NCBI RefSeq assembly: GCF_003814875.1
Contig: NZ_RKQF01000001.1
Span: forward strand, 8,804,001-8,868,000
Origin: Streptomyces sp. Ag109_O5-1
Lineage (GTDB): Bacteria > Actinomycetota > Actinomycetes > Streptomycetales > Streptomycetaceae
DNA length: 64,000 bases
Direction of reading: 5' to 3'
How positions within the stretch are numbered: the stretch's first letter is position 1; the number at the start of each line of letters is the position of its first letter. Made by a program: the position numbers and the translations under genes. Shown here in pieces: positions 42,601 to 51,916 of this stretch. The notes below the pieces were generated by a model that worked only from the letters and a program-made list of their open reading frames with translations, was not told the origin of the DNA and did no database searches.

Positions 42601-44544
42601 ATGGCGGCCGAGCTCATGCGCGGGCAGAACCATCCGCTCTCGCGGAACCGGATCGAGATCCGGATCTCGGCCGATGTGCCGGTCGTGGCCGGGGTCACCC
42701 TCGCCGACGAGAACGGCCAGGTACGGGGTGCCGACCGGGTGGCCCACCCGGGCTCGCCCGCCCTCCCCGGGATCGAGGTCTCCCGGCAGGCGGCCGCCGA
42801 ACACCGCCTCGCCGTCGACCTCGGCACCGTGTCCGCGGCCGTGCACCGGGTCAGCGTCCTGATCGCCCTGCCCACCACGCCCGGCGGCCTGCTCCGCTTC
42901 GGCGCCGTCGCCGCGCCTCGCGCCGCGGTCGTCGGCCTCGACGGCACCGAGGTCGCCGGCTACACCCTCACCGGCCTGGACGCCGAGTCGGCGGTCGTCG
43001 CCCTGGAGCTCTACCGTCGCCAGGGCGCCTGGAAGATCCGCGCAGTCGGCCAGGGCTACGCGGAGGGCCTCACCGCACTCTTCACCGACCAGGGCCTGCC
43101 CGAGGCCGCCGAACTCGCCGGCGGCATTGAGGAAGCAGTGGCGCGCGGCATGGCCCGCTCGGTCCCGGCGGGTACGACGCAGACCGACCGCTCCCGTCGT
43201 ACGGCCGCATCCGTCGCCGGGCCCGACCTGCCCGGCACCGCCCCCGCTGCCGACTCCGCGTACGACGCTCGGACGTCGCCCGCTGCCTCCGGCACACCTG
43301 CCGCCGCACAGGGCTCCACTCCGACCGGCGGCCCCGTCGACTACACACATCCCAAGCGCCACCAGGCCTCCCCGCCCACGGCCCCGGCGGCTCCCGCTCC
43401 TGCGGAGGGGCCCGCGTCGCCCGTCGCGGGAGACGCGGTCGGCTGGTCCATGGACGAGCGGCTGTACAACCAGGTCTGGGGCATGTTCGAGGACCTGGCC
43501 CGCTCCACCGCCGCCTACCGCAGTGCCGTCGATTTCGCCGAGTCGCGTATGGAGAAGGAGCTCGACCAGGTCCTCTCCGACCCGCGCAACCGCCTGGGCG
43601 CGACGGGCGACGCCGCGCGGGACGCGGCCCGTGCCCGGCAGGCCCAGTTGGCCGACCAGGCCCGCGCGGCCCTCGACCGTGATCTCGCCCAGCTCACGGC
43701 GGAGTCCGAGGTCGTCGAGCCCGCTCTGCCGCCGGCGTATGCCCGCTGGGACAACCCCGTCTGGCACGGCTACCGGGTGCCGACGGAACCGCCGATGGCT
43801 GTGCGCCTCGGCGACCTCCACCTCCCGGAGAGTGCCCCGCTGCGCATTCCGATGCTGGTCAGGCTCCCGCTGGAGCGGGGCCTGTGGATCGACAGCGGGC
43901 TCGCCCCGACTGCCGACGGCGCTTTTCCCGACGCCGGCGAGCTACGGCACCTCGCCTTGCAGACGGCGGTGGCGCTCGCGGCCCGACTGCTCGCTGCTCA
44001 CCCGGCGGGGGAGTTCGGCGTGCAGGTCATCGATCCCGCCGGTGCCGGCGCGTCCGCGCTGGCACCGCTGATGGGAGCCGGTGTGCTGACCGCGCCGCCC
44101 GCGACGGGTGCCGCCGGGGTGGCGGAGGCGCTGGGGCGGCTGACCGAGCGCGTCGACCTGGTGCAGATGGCGGTCCGCGGTGGCGCTTCCGACGCACTGC
44201 CACCCGGTCTGGACACCTCACGGCAACTGCTGATCGTCAACGACTTCCCGCACGGCTTCGACGACCGTGCCGTGACCCAGCTCCGCTATCTCGCGGACGA
44301 GGGCCCGGACGCGGGTGTCCATCTCCTGCTGGTCGCCGATCGCGAGGACGCCGTCGCCTACGGCCCGTTGCTCGACCCGCTCTGGCGTTCGCTGATGCGA
44401 CTCACGCCGGTAGCGGACGATCACCTGGCCGACCCGTGGGTGGGTCATGCCTGGACGTACGAACCCTGCCTCGCTCCTGCCGGTAGCCACGTGCTCCAGC
44501 AGGTGCTCACTCAGGTGGCGATCGCCCGCACCAAGCGTATGTAA
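42601..44544 (+). CDS. TerD-like protein with long C-terminal extension
   Basis: 647 residues. Residues 1-180 are a divergent TerD domain (ELMRGQNHPLSRNRIEIRIS, then ALELYRRQGAWKIRAVGQGYAEGL). An Ala/Pro/Thr-rich linker (about 190-280) leads to a helical part and then a 260-residue C-terminal region (VRLGDLHLPESAPLRIPMLV, then VDLVQMAVRGGASDALPPGL and LLIVNDFPHGFDDRAVTQLRY) that recalls the nucleotide-domain layout of FtsK/EccC proteins but has no Walker A. It may be a scaffold reading a nucleotide-like fold. It follows terD in the same direction. Confidence 0.85.
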   Translation: MAAELMRGQNHPLSRNRIEIRISADVPVVAGVTLADENGQVRGADRVAHPGSPALPGIEVSRQAAAEHRLAVDLGTVSAAVHRVSVLIALPTTPGGLLRFGAVAAPRAAVVGLDGTEVAGYTLTGLDAESAVVALELYRRQGAWKIRAVGQGYAEGLTALFTDQGLPEAAELAGGIEEAVARGMARSVPAGTTQTDRSRRTAASVAGPDLPGTAPAADSAYDARTSPAASGTPAAAQGSTPTGGPVDYTHPKRHQASPPTAPAAPAPAEGPASPVAGDAVGWSMDERLYNQVWGMFEDLARSTAAYRSAVDFAESRMEKELDQVLSDPRNRLGATGDAARDAARARQAQLADQARAALDRDLAQLTAESEVVEPALPPAYARWDNPVWHGYRVPTEPPMAVRLGDLHLPESAPLRIPMLVRLPLERGLWIDSGLAPTADGAFPDAGELRHLALQTAVALAARLLAAHPAGEFGVQVIDPAGAGASALAPLMGAGVLTAPPATGAAGVAEALGRLTERVDLVQMAVRGGASDALPPGLDTSRQLLIVNDFPHGFDDRAVTQLRYLADEGPDAGVHLLLVADREDAVAYGPLLDPLWRSLMRLTPVADDHLADPWVGHAWTYEPCLAPAGSHVLQQVLTQVAIARTKRM

Positions 44545-44625
44545 AGTCCTCTGAACAGCTGTTTTGGTCTTTCTTTTGCTAATCGCTTTACCTTTCCTTG
44601 GTGATTGGGGTACTGTTTTCCGTAC

Positions 44626-44740
44626 GGAGGGGAGTACTCCCTGTCTGCTGCGGCGTACCCGTCAATACGGATCCGACCGGATCCCGGGGCGTCGGCCCGT
44701 CTCGGGTGGAAGAGACCTCCGGCAGCGATGACGCTGACCT
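44626..44740 (+). promoter_or_regulatory. yybP-ykoY (Mn2+) riboswitch upstream of terC
   Basis: GGAGGGGAGTACTCCC at 44626-44641 is the conserved GGGGAGUA element, and GGTGGAAGAGACCTCCGG around 44705-44722 the second conserved loop of the yybP-ykoY aptamer, with paired segments between (ATACGGATCCGACCGGATCC). This RNA binds Mn2+ and often controls TerC/Alx and MntP-type exporters, exactly the gene that follows at 44768. A TACTGT box at 44611-44616 is a candidate -10. Confidence 0.78.
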
Positions 44741-44767
44741 TTTGCCCGTTCACGAACCGGAGGCGCA

Positions 44768-45769
44768 GTGGATGTATCCGTGACCCTGTGGGTCCTTACC
44801 ATTCTGGGTCTGGCCGCCCTGATCGCGGTCGACTTCTTCATCGGCCGCAAGCCGCACGACGTGTCCGTCAAGGAAGCCGGAATCTGGACCGTCGTCTGGA
44901 TCGCGCTGGCCGGACTCTTCGGACTCGGCCTGCTCCTCTTCTCCGGCGGCCAGCCCGCCGGAGAGTTCTTTGCCGGCTTCATCACCGAGAAGTCGCTGAG
45001 CGTCGACAACCTCTTCGTCTTCGTCCTGATCATGGCGAAGTTCGCCGTGCCCTCGCAGTACCAGCAGCGGGTGCTGCTCGTCGGCGTCCTCATAGCCCTG
45101 GTCCTGCGGGCCGTCTTCATCGCCGCGGGCGCCGCGATCCTCGCCAGTTTCTCGTGGGTCTTCTACCTCTTCGGGGCCTTCCTGATCTGGACCGCCTGGA
45201 AGCTGATCCAGGAGGCCCGGACCGACGAGGAGGAAGAGGAGTTCGAGGAGAACAAACTGCTCAAGGCCGCGGAGCGCAGGTTCGGCGTGGCCGACCGCTA
45301 CCACGGCACCAAGCTGTGGATCCAGCAGAACGGCAAGCGGGTCATGACCCCGATGCTGGTCGTGATGCTCGCGATCGGTACGACCGATGTCCTGTTCGCG
45401 CTGGACTCGATCCCCGCGATCTTCGGCCTGACGCAGGACCCGTACATAGTCTTCACGGCCAACGCCTTCGCGCTGATGGGTCTGCGGCAGCTGTACTTCC
45501 TCATCGGCGGACTGCTGAGAAAACTGGTCCACCTCTCCTACGGCCTGTCGATCATCCTCGGCTTCATCGGCGTCAAACTGGTGCTGCATGCGCTGCACGA
45601 GTCCGGCGTCCATGTCCCGGAGATCAGTATCCCGGTCTCGCTCGGCGTCATCTGCGCGGTCCTGATCGTCACCACGATCACCAGCCTCAGGGCCTCCCGG
45701 AAGCAGGCGGCGGCCGAGGCGGCGCAGACGCGGAGCGAAGGCGCTCCGAAGGACAGCATCGACGTCTGA
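44768..45769 (+). CDS. TerC family membrane protein, probable Mn2+ exporter
   Basis: 333 residues, about eight or nine transmembrane helices. The family core is visible: FFAGFITEKSLSVDNLFVFVLI and GTTDVLFALDSIPAIFGLTQDPYIVFTANAFALMGLRQLYFL, with the conserved acidic residues in SVDN and ALDSIPA. TerC/Alx proteins export manganese, fitting the riboswitch just upstream. The GTG at 44768 stands right after the riboswitch expression platform. The C-terminal tail is hydrophilic. Confidence 0.93.
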   Translation: MDVSVTLWVLTILGLAALIAVDFFIGRKPHDVSVKEAGIWTVVWIALAGLFGLGLLLFSGGQPAGEFFAGFITEKSLSVDNLFVFVLIMAKFAVPSQYQQRVLLVGVLIALVLRAVFIAAGAAILASFSWVFYLFGAFLIWTAWKLIQEARTDEEEEEFEENKLLKAAERRFGVADRYHGTKLWIQQNGKRVMTPMLVVMLAIGTTDVLFALDSIPAIFGLTQDPYIVFTANAFALMGLRQLYFLIGGLLRKLVHLSYGLSIILGFIGVKLVLHALHESGVHVPEISIPVSLGVICAVLIVTTITSLRASRKQAAAEAAQTRSEGAPKDSIDV

Positions 45770-45897
45770 CCACGTCGGACGTAGGAACAAACACCCCGTG
45801 GAGCGGTGCGAAGCCGATTGCCGACCGCCGCTCCCGATGCTTCCTTTGGCTGCAGGGTGTCCCAGGTCGGGGATGCCACCGCCCGGTGGAGGCAGCC

Positions 45898-46200
45898 GTG
45901 ACGTTCGTCCAGATCATCGACTTCGAAACCGACCGCATCGACGAGATGAGGGCACTCGCCGAGAGCATGGACAGCCGGTTCGCCGACAGCGAGAACGGCC
46001 CCGCCCGTCGCCTGATCCTCAGGGACCGGAGCAGGCCCGGCCACTACCTCGGCGTCATCGAGTTCGACTCCTACGAGGAGGCCATGCAGAACAGCAACGA
46101 CCCCGAGACGGCCAAGTTCGCCGAACAGATGGCCGCTCTGTGCACCCGGCCGCCGTCCTTCACCGACTGTGACGTCGTGGACGTGACCGACTTCAGGTAA
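45898..46200 (+). CDS. Small ferredoxin-like fold protein (antibiotic-monooxygenase-like)
   Basis: 100 residues: TFVQIIDFETDRIDEMRAL, then GPARRLILRDRSRPGHYLGVIEFDSYEEAMQNS and ETAKFAEQMAALCTRPPSF. The alternating strands and helices resemble the dimeric alpha-beta barrel (ABM) group, but no catalytic residue can be named. GTG 45898 follows GGTGGAGGC. Lies between TerC and ChaA-type transporters. Confidence 0.82.
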   Translation: MTFVQIIDFETDRIDEMRALAESMDSRFADSENGPARRLILRDRSRPGHYLGVIEFDSYEEAMQNSNDPETAKFAEQMAALCTRPPSFTDCDVVDVTDFR

Positions 46201-46315
46201 ACGCTCGACCGACCGCGCCCCGTACGACCCGGGGGCCGTGCCGCACCGCCGGCGGGCCCCCGGAGCCAGAAAGGACCGGAATGCGAACCCCGAACGCCTC
46301 TGCCACCATCGCTGC

Positions 46316-47416
46316 ATGATCACTCGGTTCAGGTCGCTCACCACCGGGTGGACGCTCCTCGTGCCGATGCTCGCGGTCGTCCTGCTCCTGTTCACCTGGG
46401 GCCGTCATCTGCCCGGCGCCCTCGTCGCGCTGGTGACCGTGGTCCTCGCCGGATCCGTACTCGCCGCCGTCCACCACGCCGAGGTCGTGGCCCATCGGGT
46501 CGGCGAACCCTTCGGCTCCCTGGTCCTCGCCATCGCCGTCACGATCATCGAGGTCGCCCTGATCGTCACCCTCATGGCCGACGGCGGCGACAAGAGCTCC
46601 ACCCTGGCCCGGGACACCGTCTTCGCCGCCGTGATGATCACCTGCAACGGCATCGTCGGACTCTGCCTCCTCGTCGCCTCCCTGCGACACGGCACCGCGG
46701 TCTTCAACCCCGAGGGCACCGGCGCCGCTCTCGCGACCGTGGCCACCCTGGCCACGCTCAGCCTGGTACTGCCGACGTTCACCACCAGCAGACCCGGCCC
46801 GGAGTTCTCCGGTGGACAGCTGACCTTCGCGGCCCTGTCCTCACTGATCCTGTACGGCCTGTTCGTGGCGACCCAGACCGTCCGTCACCGCGACTACTTC
46901 CTGCCGATCACCCGGCAGGGCGAGGTGATCACCGCCGACGACCATGCCGCGGTCCCGTCGCAGCGGACCTCCTGGATCAGTGTCGGCCTGCTGGGCCTCG
47001 CCCTCGTCGGCGTCGTGGGGCTGGCCAAGGGCGTGTCGCCGGCGATCGAGTCCGGCGTGCAGGCAGCCGGCCTGCACCAGGCCGTCGTCGGTGTGGTCAT
47101 CGCCCTGCTGGTGCTGCTCCCCGAGACCATCGCCGCCCTGCGCTCCGCCCGCCGGGACCGGGTGCAGACCAGCCTCAACCTGGCGCTCGGCTCGGCCATG
47201 GCCAGCATCGGCCTGACCATCCCCGCCGTCGCCCTCGCCTCCATCTGGCTCTCCGGCCCTCTGGTCCTCGGCCTCGGCGCGACTCACATGCTGCTGCTCG
47301 CGCTGACCGTCGTGGTCAGTTCCCTGACGGTGGTGCCGGGCCGGGCGACACCGCTCCAGGGCGGCGTCCACCTGGTGCTGTTCTTCGCCTACCTGGAGCT
47401 GGCGATCAACCCGTAG
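46316..47416 (+). CDS. chaA: Calcium/sodium:proton antiporter, ChaA type
   Basis: 366 residues with about eleven transmembrane helices. Two inverted CaCA-type motifs carry acidic residues: GEPFGSLVLAIAVTIIEVALIVTL near 60-85 and LLPETIAALRSARRDRVQTSLNLALGSAMASIGLTIPAVA near 260. These exchange Ca2+ or Na+ for H+. ATG 46316; no strong ribosome site. Confidence 0.92.
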   Translation: MITRFRSLTTGWTLLVPMLAVVLLLFTWGRHLPGALVALVTVVLAGSVLAAVHHAEVVAHRVGEPFGSLVLAIAVTIIEVALIVTLMADGGDKSSTLARDTVFAAVMITCNGIVGLCLLVASLRHGTAVFNPEGTGAALATVATLATLSLVLPTFTTSRPGPEFSGGQLTFAALSSLILYGLFVATQTVRHRDYFLPITRQGEVITADDHAAVPSQRTSWISVGLLGLALVGVVGLAKGVSPAIESGVQAAGLHQAVVGVVIALLVLLPETIAALRSARRDRVQTSLNLALGSAMASIGLTIPAVALASIWLSGPLVLGLGATHMLLLALTVVVSSLTVVPGRATPLQGGVHLVLFFAYLELAINP

Positions 47417-47431
47417 CGGGTCCGGGAGTCC

Positions 47432-48736
47432 TCACCCGGCTACCGGCTCGACCGTCGCCACCGGCACCGGACGCGTCTCCGGCAGCAGCGCGAAGCAGCC
47501 GAGGCTCAGCAGAGCGATCGCCGTCAGATACGCCCCCACACCCCACGGCACCCGCCCGCCGTGCTCCGCCAGAGCCGTCGCCACGATCGGCGTGAGGGCA
47601 CCGCCGAGGACCCCGCCGAGGTTGTAACCGACGGCGGCTCCGGTGCAGCGCACCCGGGGCTCGTACAGCTCCGGCAGATAGGCGGCGACGACGGCGAACA
47701 TGGTGATGAAGGCGACCAGCGCGCCGGTGAAGCCGAGGAACATCAGCAGGGGCTGACCGGTCGCCAGCAGCGCGACCATCGGGAACGTCCACAGCACCGA
47801 TGCCGTGCACCCCACCAGACACAGCGGCTTGCGCCCGTAGCGGTCGCCGAGCAGAGCCATCACCGGTGTGAGCGAGCCCTTCACCACCACGGCGGCCATG
47901 ATGCAGGTCAGCATCACGGTACGGCTCACTCCGAGCCGCTCCGTCCCGTACGCCAGCGACCAGGTCGTCACCGCGTAGAACACCGCATAGCCGACCGCGA
48001 GCGCCCCCGCCGTCAGCAGCACCAGCCGCCAGTGGTGCCGTGCGACCTCCGCGAGCGGCACGCGCGCGTGGTCGTCGATCTCCAGGAACCGCGGGCTCTC
48101 GGCGAGCGACGAACGCAGCCAGAGCCCGCCCAGCGCCAGTGCCCCCGCCATCCAGAACGGCACCCGCCACCCCCATTGCGCGAACTGCGCGTCGGACAGC
48201 GACGCCGACAGGACCAGCATCACGCCGTTGGCGAGCAGAAAGCCGACGGCCGGACCGATCTGCGGAAAGCTCGACCACAGGGCGCGCCGCCCCGGGGGTG
48301 CGTGCTCGGCGGTCAGCAGCACCGCTCCGCCCCATTCCCCGCCGAGCCCCAGCCCCTGCAGAAATCGCAGCACGAGCAGCAACACGGGAGCGGCCACGCC
48401 GAGGGTGCCGTACGTCGGCACGCATCCGACCGCGACCGTCGAGGCACCGGTCAGCAGCAGGGACGCGACCAGGACCGGACGCCGGCCCCGTCGGTCCCCG
48501 ATGTGCCCGAACAGCACCGAGCCGAGCGGTCGGGCCACGAACCCCACGCCGAACGTCCCGAATGCCGCCAGCGTCCCCGCGAGCGACGAGAACGTCGGGA
48601 AGAACAACGGGCCCAGAACGAGCGCCGCGGCCGTGCCGTAGACGAAGAAGTCGTAGAACTCGATCGCGGTCCCGACGAGCGAGGCGGCCGCCAGCCGCGG
48701 CATCGAGGGGGCCCTTACCGTGCGTGCATCGTGCAT
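47432..48736 (-). CDS. MFS transporter, MHS (metabolite:H+ symporter) family
   Basis: 434 residues, twelve helices. GTAIEFYDFFVYGTAAALV at the start and the loop 2-3 motif FGHIGDRRGRRPVL, repeated as LLGDRYGRKPL, identify the MHS family (relatives of ShiA, KgtP, ProP). QGLGLGGEWGGAVLL is another hallmark. Such proteins take up organic acids or osmolytes. It sits divergent from aroQ, so shikimate or quinate would be an attractive but unproved substrate. Confidence 0.92.
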   Translation of the reverse strand: MHDARTVRAPSMPRLAAASLVGTAIEFYDFFVYGTAAALVLGPLFFPTFSSLAGTLAAFGTFGVGFVARPLGSVLFGHIGDRRGRRPVLVASLLLTGASTVAVGCVPTYGTLGVAAPVLLLVLRFLQGLGLGGEWGGAVLLTAEHAPPGRRALWSSFPQIGPAVGFLLANGVMLVLSASLSDAQFAQWGWRVPFWMAGALALGGLWLRSSLAESPRFLEIDDHARVPLAEVARHHWRLVLLTAGALAVGYAVFYAVTTWSLAYGTERLGVSRTVMLTCIMAAVVVKGSLTPVMALLGDRYGRKPLCLVGCTASVLWTFPMVALLATGQPLLMFLGFTGALVAFITMFAVVAAYLPELYEPRVRCTGAAVGYNLGGVLGGALTPIVATALAEHGGRVPWGVGAYLTAIALLSLGCFALLPETRPVPVATVEPVAG

Positions 48737-48875
48737 GCCGCGTCAACCACCCACGGTGATCGCGAGTTACGGGGGCGCGCGACGTCCTTCGCAGGCGCCT
48801 GGGCGCACCGTGATAGACCGGTCTGAGCCGCGGTCCGCCCAGGACCGTTCATCGTCCGAACGGACCGGAGGAATC

Positions 48876-49349
48876 GTGCCCCGCACCCTGGCCAACGCCC
48901 CGATCATGATCCTGAACGGGCCCAATCTGAACCTGCTCGGCCAGCGCCAGCCCGAGATCTACGGCTCCGACACACTCGCCGACATCGAGGCCCTGTGCGT
49001 CAAGGCGGCGGCCGCGCACGGGGGCACGGTGGACTTCCGGCAGTCCAACCACGAGGGCCAACTGGTCGACTGGATCCACGAGGCCCGCCTCGGCCACTGC
49101 GGGATCGTCATCAACCCGGGCGCCTACTCGCACACCTCGGTCGCGATCCTGGATGCCCTCAACACCTGCGACGGCATGCCCGTGTTGGAGGTCCACATCT
49201 CCAACATCCACAAGCGCGAGTCGTTCCGGCACCACTCGTACGTCTCGCTGCGTGCCGACGGGGTGATCGCCGGATGCGGTGTGCAGGGCTATGTGTTCGG
49301 AGTGGAGCGGGTGGCGGCGCTGGTCGGCGCCGCCACCGCCGACGCGTGA
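48876..49349 (+). CDS. aroQ: Type II 3-dehydroquinate dehydratase
   Basis: 157 residues. Converts 3-dehydroquinate to 3-dehydroshikimate (shikimate pathway or quinate catabolism). ILNGPNLNLLGQRQPEIYGSDTL holds the catalytic Arg/Tyr lid, QSNHEGQLVDWIH follows, INPGAYSHTSVAILDAL and EVHISNIHKRESFRHHSY (catalytic His region) are complete. GTG 48876 follows GGAGG. It is divergent from an MHS-type transporter. Confidence 0.97.
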   Translation: MPRTLANAPIMILNGPNLNLLGQRQPEIYGSDTLADIEALCVKAAAAHGGTVDFRQSNHEGQLVDWIHEARLGHCGIVINPGAYSHTSVAILDALNTCDGMPVLEVHISNIHKRESFRHHSYVSLRADGVIAGCGVQGYVFGVERVAALVGAATADA

Positions 49350-49353
49350 CGCC

Positions 49354-50109
49354 TCAGAGCCGTCCGGCCTCCACGATCCGCCGCAGGAAGCGCCGGGTGC
49401 GCTCCTGCTGTGGGTCGCCGAACACCTGATCGGCGGTGCCGCGTTCCAGGACGACACCGCCGTCCAGGAAGCAGACCTGGTCGGCGACGTCCCGGGCGAA
49501 GCCCATCTCGTGCGTCGCCAGCACCATCGTCATGCCCTCGTCCTCCTTCAGGTCACGGACCACGGTGAGCACCTCGCCCACCAGCTCCGGGTCGAGGGCG
49601 GCGGTGATCTCGTCGAGCAGCAGCAGCCGGGGCCGTACCGCCAGAGCGCGCACGATCGCCACACGCTGCTGCTGACCGCCGCTCAGCCGGTCGGGGTAGG
49701 CGCCCGCCTTGCCGCCCAGCCCGAGGCGCTCCAGGAGCTCCCTGGCCCGCTCCTCGGCCTCCGCGCGGGAGACGCCGTGCACCCGGCGTGGCGCCAGCGT
49801 GATGTTGTCCAGCACGGTCATGTGCGGGAAGAGGTTGTACGCCTGGAACACCACGCCGATACGGCGACGCACCGCGTCGTGGTCGGCGCGCGGGTCGGTG
49901 ATCTCCTCGCCGTCCAGCCAGATCGCGCCGTCGTCGATCTCCTCCAGGAGGTTGGCGCAGCGCAGCAACGTCGACTTGCCGGAGCCGGAGGCGCCGATCA
50001 GCGCGGTCACCGTGTGCGGGGCGACCTCCAGGTCGACGTCCCGCAGGACGACCGAGTCACCGAAGGTCTTGCGCACGGACTCCATGCGCAGAACGGGCCC
50101 GTCGCTCAT
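49354..50109 (-). CDS. Polar amino-acid ABC transporter, ATP-binding protein
   Basis: 251 residues: Walker A IGASGSGKSTLLRCANLLEEIDDG, Q-loop VVFQAYNLFPHMTVLDNI, signature RLSGGQQQRVAIVRAL, Walker B LLLLDEITAALDPE, H-loop ATHEMGFARDVAD. These match the GlnQ/HisP type. ATG 50109 overlaps the permease stop (ATGA). Last gene of the three-gene operon. Confidence 0.95.
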   Translation of the reverse strand: MSDGPVLRMESVRKTFGDSVVLRDVDLEVAPHTVTALIGASGSGKSTLLRCANLLEEIDDGAIWLDGEEITDPRADHDAVRRRIGVVFQAYNLFPHMTVLDNITLAPRRVHGVSRAEAEERARELLERLGLGGKAGAYPDRLSGGQQQRVAIVRALAVRPRLLLLDEITAALDPELVGEVLTVVRDLKEDEGMTMVLATHEMGFARDVADQVCFLDGGVVLERGTADQVFGDPQQERTRRFLRRIVEAGRL

Positions 50110-51035
50110 ATCGATCCTCCCTGGGCCCGCTGCCGGTCCATCCTGGCCGTCACCCAGTCCGTGAAGCGGGTCATCGGGATGGTCAGCGCCACGAAGACCA
50201 GCCCCGCGACGATGTACGGCGTGTAGTTGAGGCTGCGCTGCGCGATGATGTCGGACGCCCGTACGGCATCGATCGCGCCGCCGATCGACACGAGTCCGGT
50301 GTCCTTCTGCAGCGAGACCAGGTCGTTCAGCAGCGGCGGCACCTGACGGCGTACGGCCTGGGGGAGCACCACGTACCGCAGCGCCTGCCGGTTGGTCAGC
50401 CCCAGTGAGCGGGCCGCCGCGCGCTGCGAGGGGTGCACGGACTCGATGCCCGCGCGGAACACCTCGGCGACGTACGCGGAGTACGTCAGTGTCAGCGCCG
50501 CACCGCCCAGCAGTACGGGATCGACGGTCACGCCCTGGAGTCGCAGCGCGGGTACGCCGAAGACCACGATCATCAGGTTGATGAGCAGCGGCAGACCACG
50601 GAAGAAGTCGGTGTACGCCGCCGCCAGCGCCCGCAGGGGGAAGAACACCGGCCCCGGCAGGGTGCGGGCGATGGCGATCAGCATGCCCAGGACGAGCACC
50701 AGCACACCGCAGATCAGCAGCAGCCGGACGTTGAGCCACAGACCTTCGAGGACCTTGGGCAACGCCTCGCGCGCGTACTGCCCGTCGAAGAAGGTCTCCT
50801 TGGTGCGCTCCCAGCCGGGCGCGCTGACCACGACCAGGTACAGGACGACGGCCGTGACCAGGGTCGACAGCGCGGCGATCGCGGTCGCCCGGCGGGCGCG
50901 GGCACGCCTGTAGCGCTCCCGCTCCAGTCGTCGTTCGGAGGGGGTGTACCCGTCGGCGCCTTTCGGGGCGCCGGCGGACATGTCGCCCTTGTCGTCCGCG
51001 CCCTCCTGGCCGGACTCGTCCTTCGTGACCGTCAC
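50106..51035 (-). CDS. Polar amino-acid ABC transporter, permease
   Basis: 309 residues. HisM/GlnP-type permease: FFPLRALAAAYTDFFRGLPLLINL, AALTLTYSAYVAEVFRAGIESVHPSQRAAARSLGLTNRQALRYVVLPQAVRRQVPP (the EAA loop) and SLQKDTGLVSIGG are typical. An N-terminal soluble segment of about 40 residues precedes the first helix. GTG 51035 overlaps the binding-protein stop by 4 nt (GTGA). Confidence 0.95.
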   Translation of the reverse strand: MTVTKDESGQEGADDKGDMSAGAPKGADGYTPSERRLERERYRRARARRATAIAALSTLVTAVVLYLVVVSAPGWERTKETFFDGQYAREALPKVLEGLWLNVRLLLICGVLVLVLGMLIAIARTLPGPVFFPLRALAAAYTDFFRGLPLLINLMIVVFGVPALRLQGVTVDPVLLGGAALTLTYSAYVAEVFRAGIESVHPSQRAAARSLGLTNRQALRYVVLPQAVRRQVPPLLNDLVSLQKDTGLVSIGGAIDAVRASDIIAQRSLNYTPYIVAGLVFVALTIPMTRFTDWVTARMDRQRAQGGSI

Positions 51036-51916
51036 TTGAGCACCGGGGCGTCGACGGCGTCGGACAGCCACTGCTTGTCCAGCTTCGCCAGGGTGCCGTC
51101 CTTGCGCAGGGCGTCCACGGCCGACGACACGCAGGAGGTGAGGGCGCTGTCCTTGTCCAGGACGAGCCCGAACTGCTCGGGCGTACCGCCCTGGTTCTCG
51201 AACTGGCCGACGATCTTGGCGTTCGTCACCTGGGCCGCGGTCACGTAGAAGGCGGTCGGCAGGTCGGTGACGATCGCGTCCACCTGACCGTTCTTGAGCG
51301 CCGACACGGCCTGGTCGTTCTTGGAGAACGCGGCGGCCTCCTGGGACGGCTTCACCACGTCGCTGATGTAGTTGAGGCTCGTCGTGCCCACCTGGGCGCC
51401 CAGCTTGAGGCCCTTGAGACCGGCGATGCTCGTCGCCTTCGCGGCCTTGCTGCCCTTGAGTGCGATGACCGCCTGGCGCACGTCGTAGTAGCCGGACGAG
51501 AAGTCCACGGCCTTCTTGCGCTCGGTGCTGATGGACACCTGGTTGATGTCGAAGTCGAAGGTCTTCACACCGGGCGCGAACGCCTTGTTGAACGGCACGC
51601 TCTGCCAGACGACCGCGCTCTTGTCGTATCCGAGCTGCTTCGCCACGGCGTACGCGACCGCCGACTCGAAGCCCTCGCCGTTCGCCGGCTTGTCGTCCTT
51701 GAACCACGGTTCGTACGCCGGCTCGTCCGTCGCGATCGTCAGCTTGCCGGAGGTCTGGGTGGCCAGCTTGCCCTTGGCACAGGTGGCGCCGGACGACGAG
51801 GAGGACGAGCCGGACGCCTTCTCCTCCGGCTGGGGAGCACAGCCGACAGCGGTGGCGAGCAGGGCTATGGTGGCGGCAGCGACAGCGCGGCGCAGTGCGC
51901 TCGGGGCAAGGTGCAT
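51032..51916 (-). CDS. Amino-acid ABC transporter, substrate-binding lipoprotein
   Basis: 294 residues. Signal peptide with lipobox (ALLATAVGC, Cys about residue 26), a short Ser-rich linker, then a family-3 solute-binding protein: KLTIATDEPAYEPWF, GFESAVAYAVAKQLGY, FDFDINQVSISTERKKAVDFSSGYYDVRQ and the C-terminal LRKDGTLAKLDKQWL. It captures an amino acid outside the membrane for the permease/ATPase pair. First gene of the operon. Confidence 0.95.
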   Translation of the reverse strand: MHLAPSALRRAVAAATIALLATAVGCAPQPEEKASGSSSSSSGATCAKGKLATQTSGKLTIATDEPAYEPWFKDDKPANGEGFESAVAYAVAKQLGYDKSAVVWQSVPFNKAFAPGVKTFDFDINQVSISTERKKAVDFSSGYYDVRQAVIALKGSKAAKATSIAGLKGLKLGAQVGTTSLNYISDVVKPSQEAAAFSKNDQAVSALKNGQVDAIVTDLPTAFYVTAAQVTNAKIVGQFENQGGTPEQFGLVLDKDSALTSCVSSAVDALRKDGTLAKLDKQWLSDAVDAPVLK

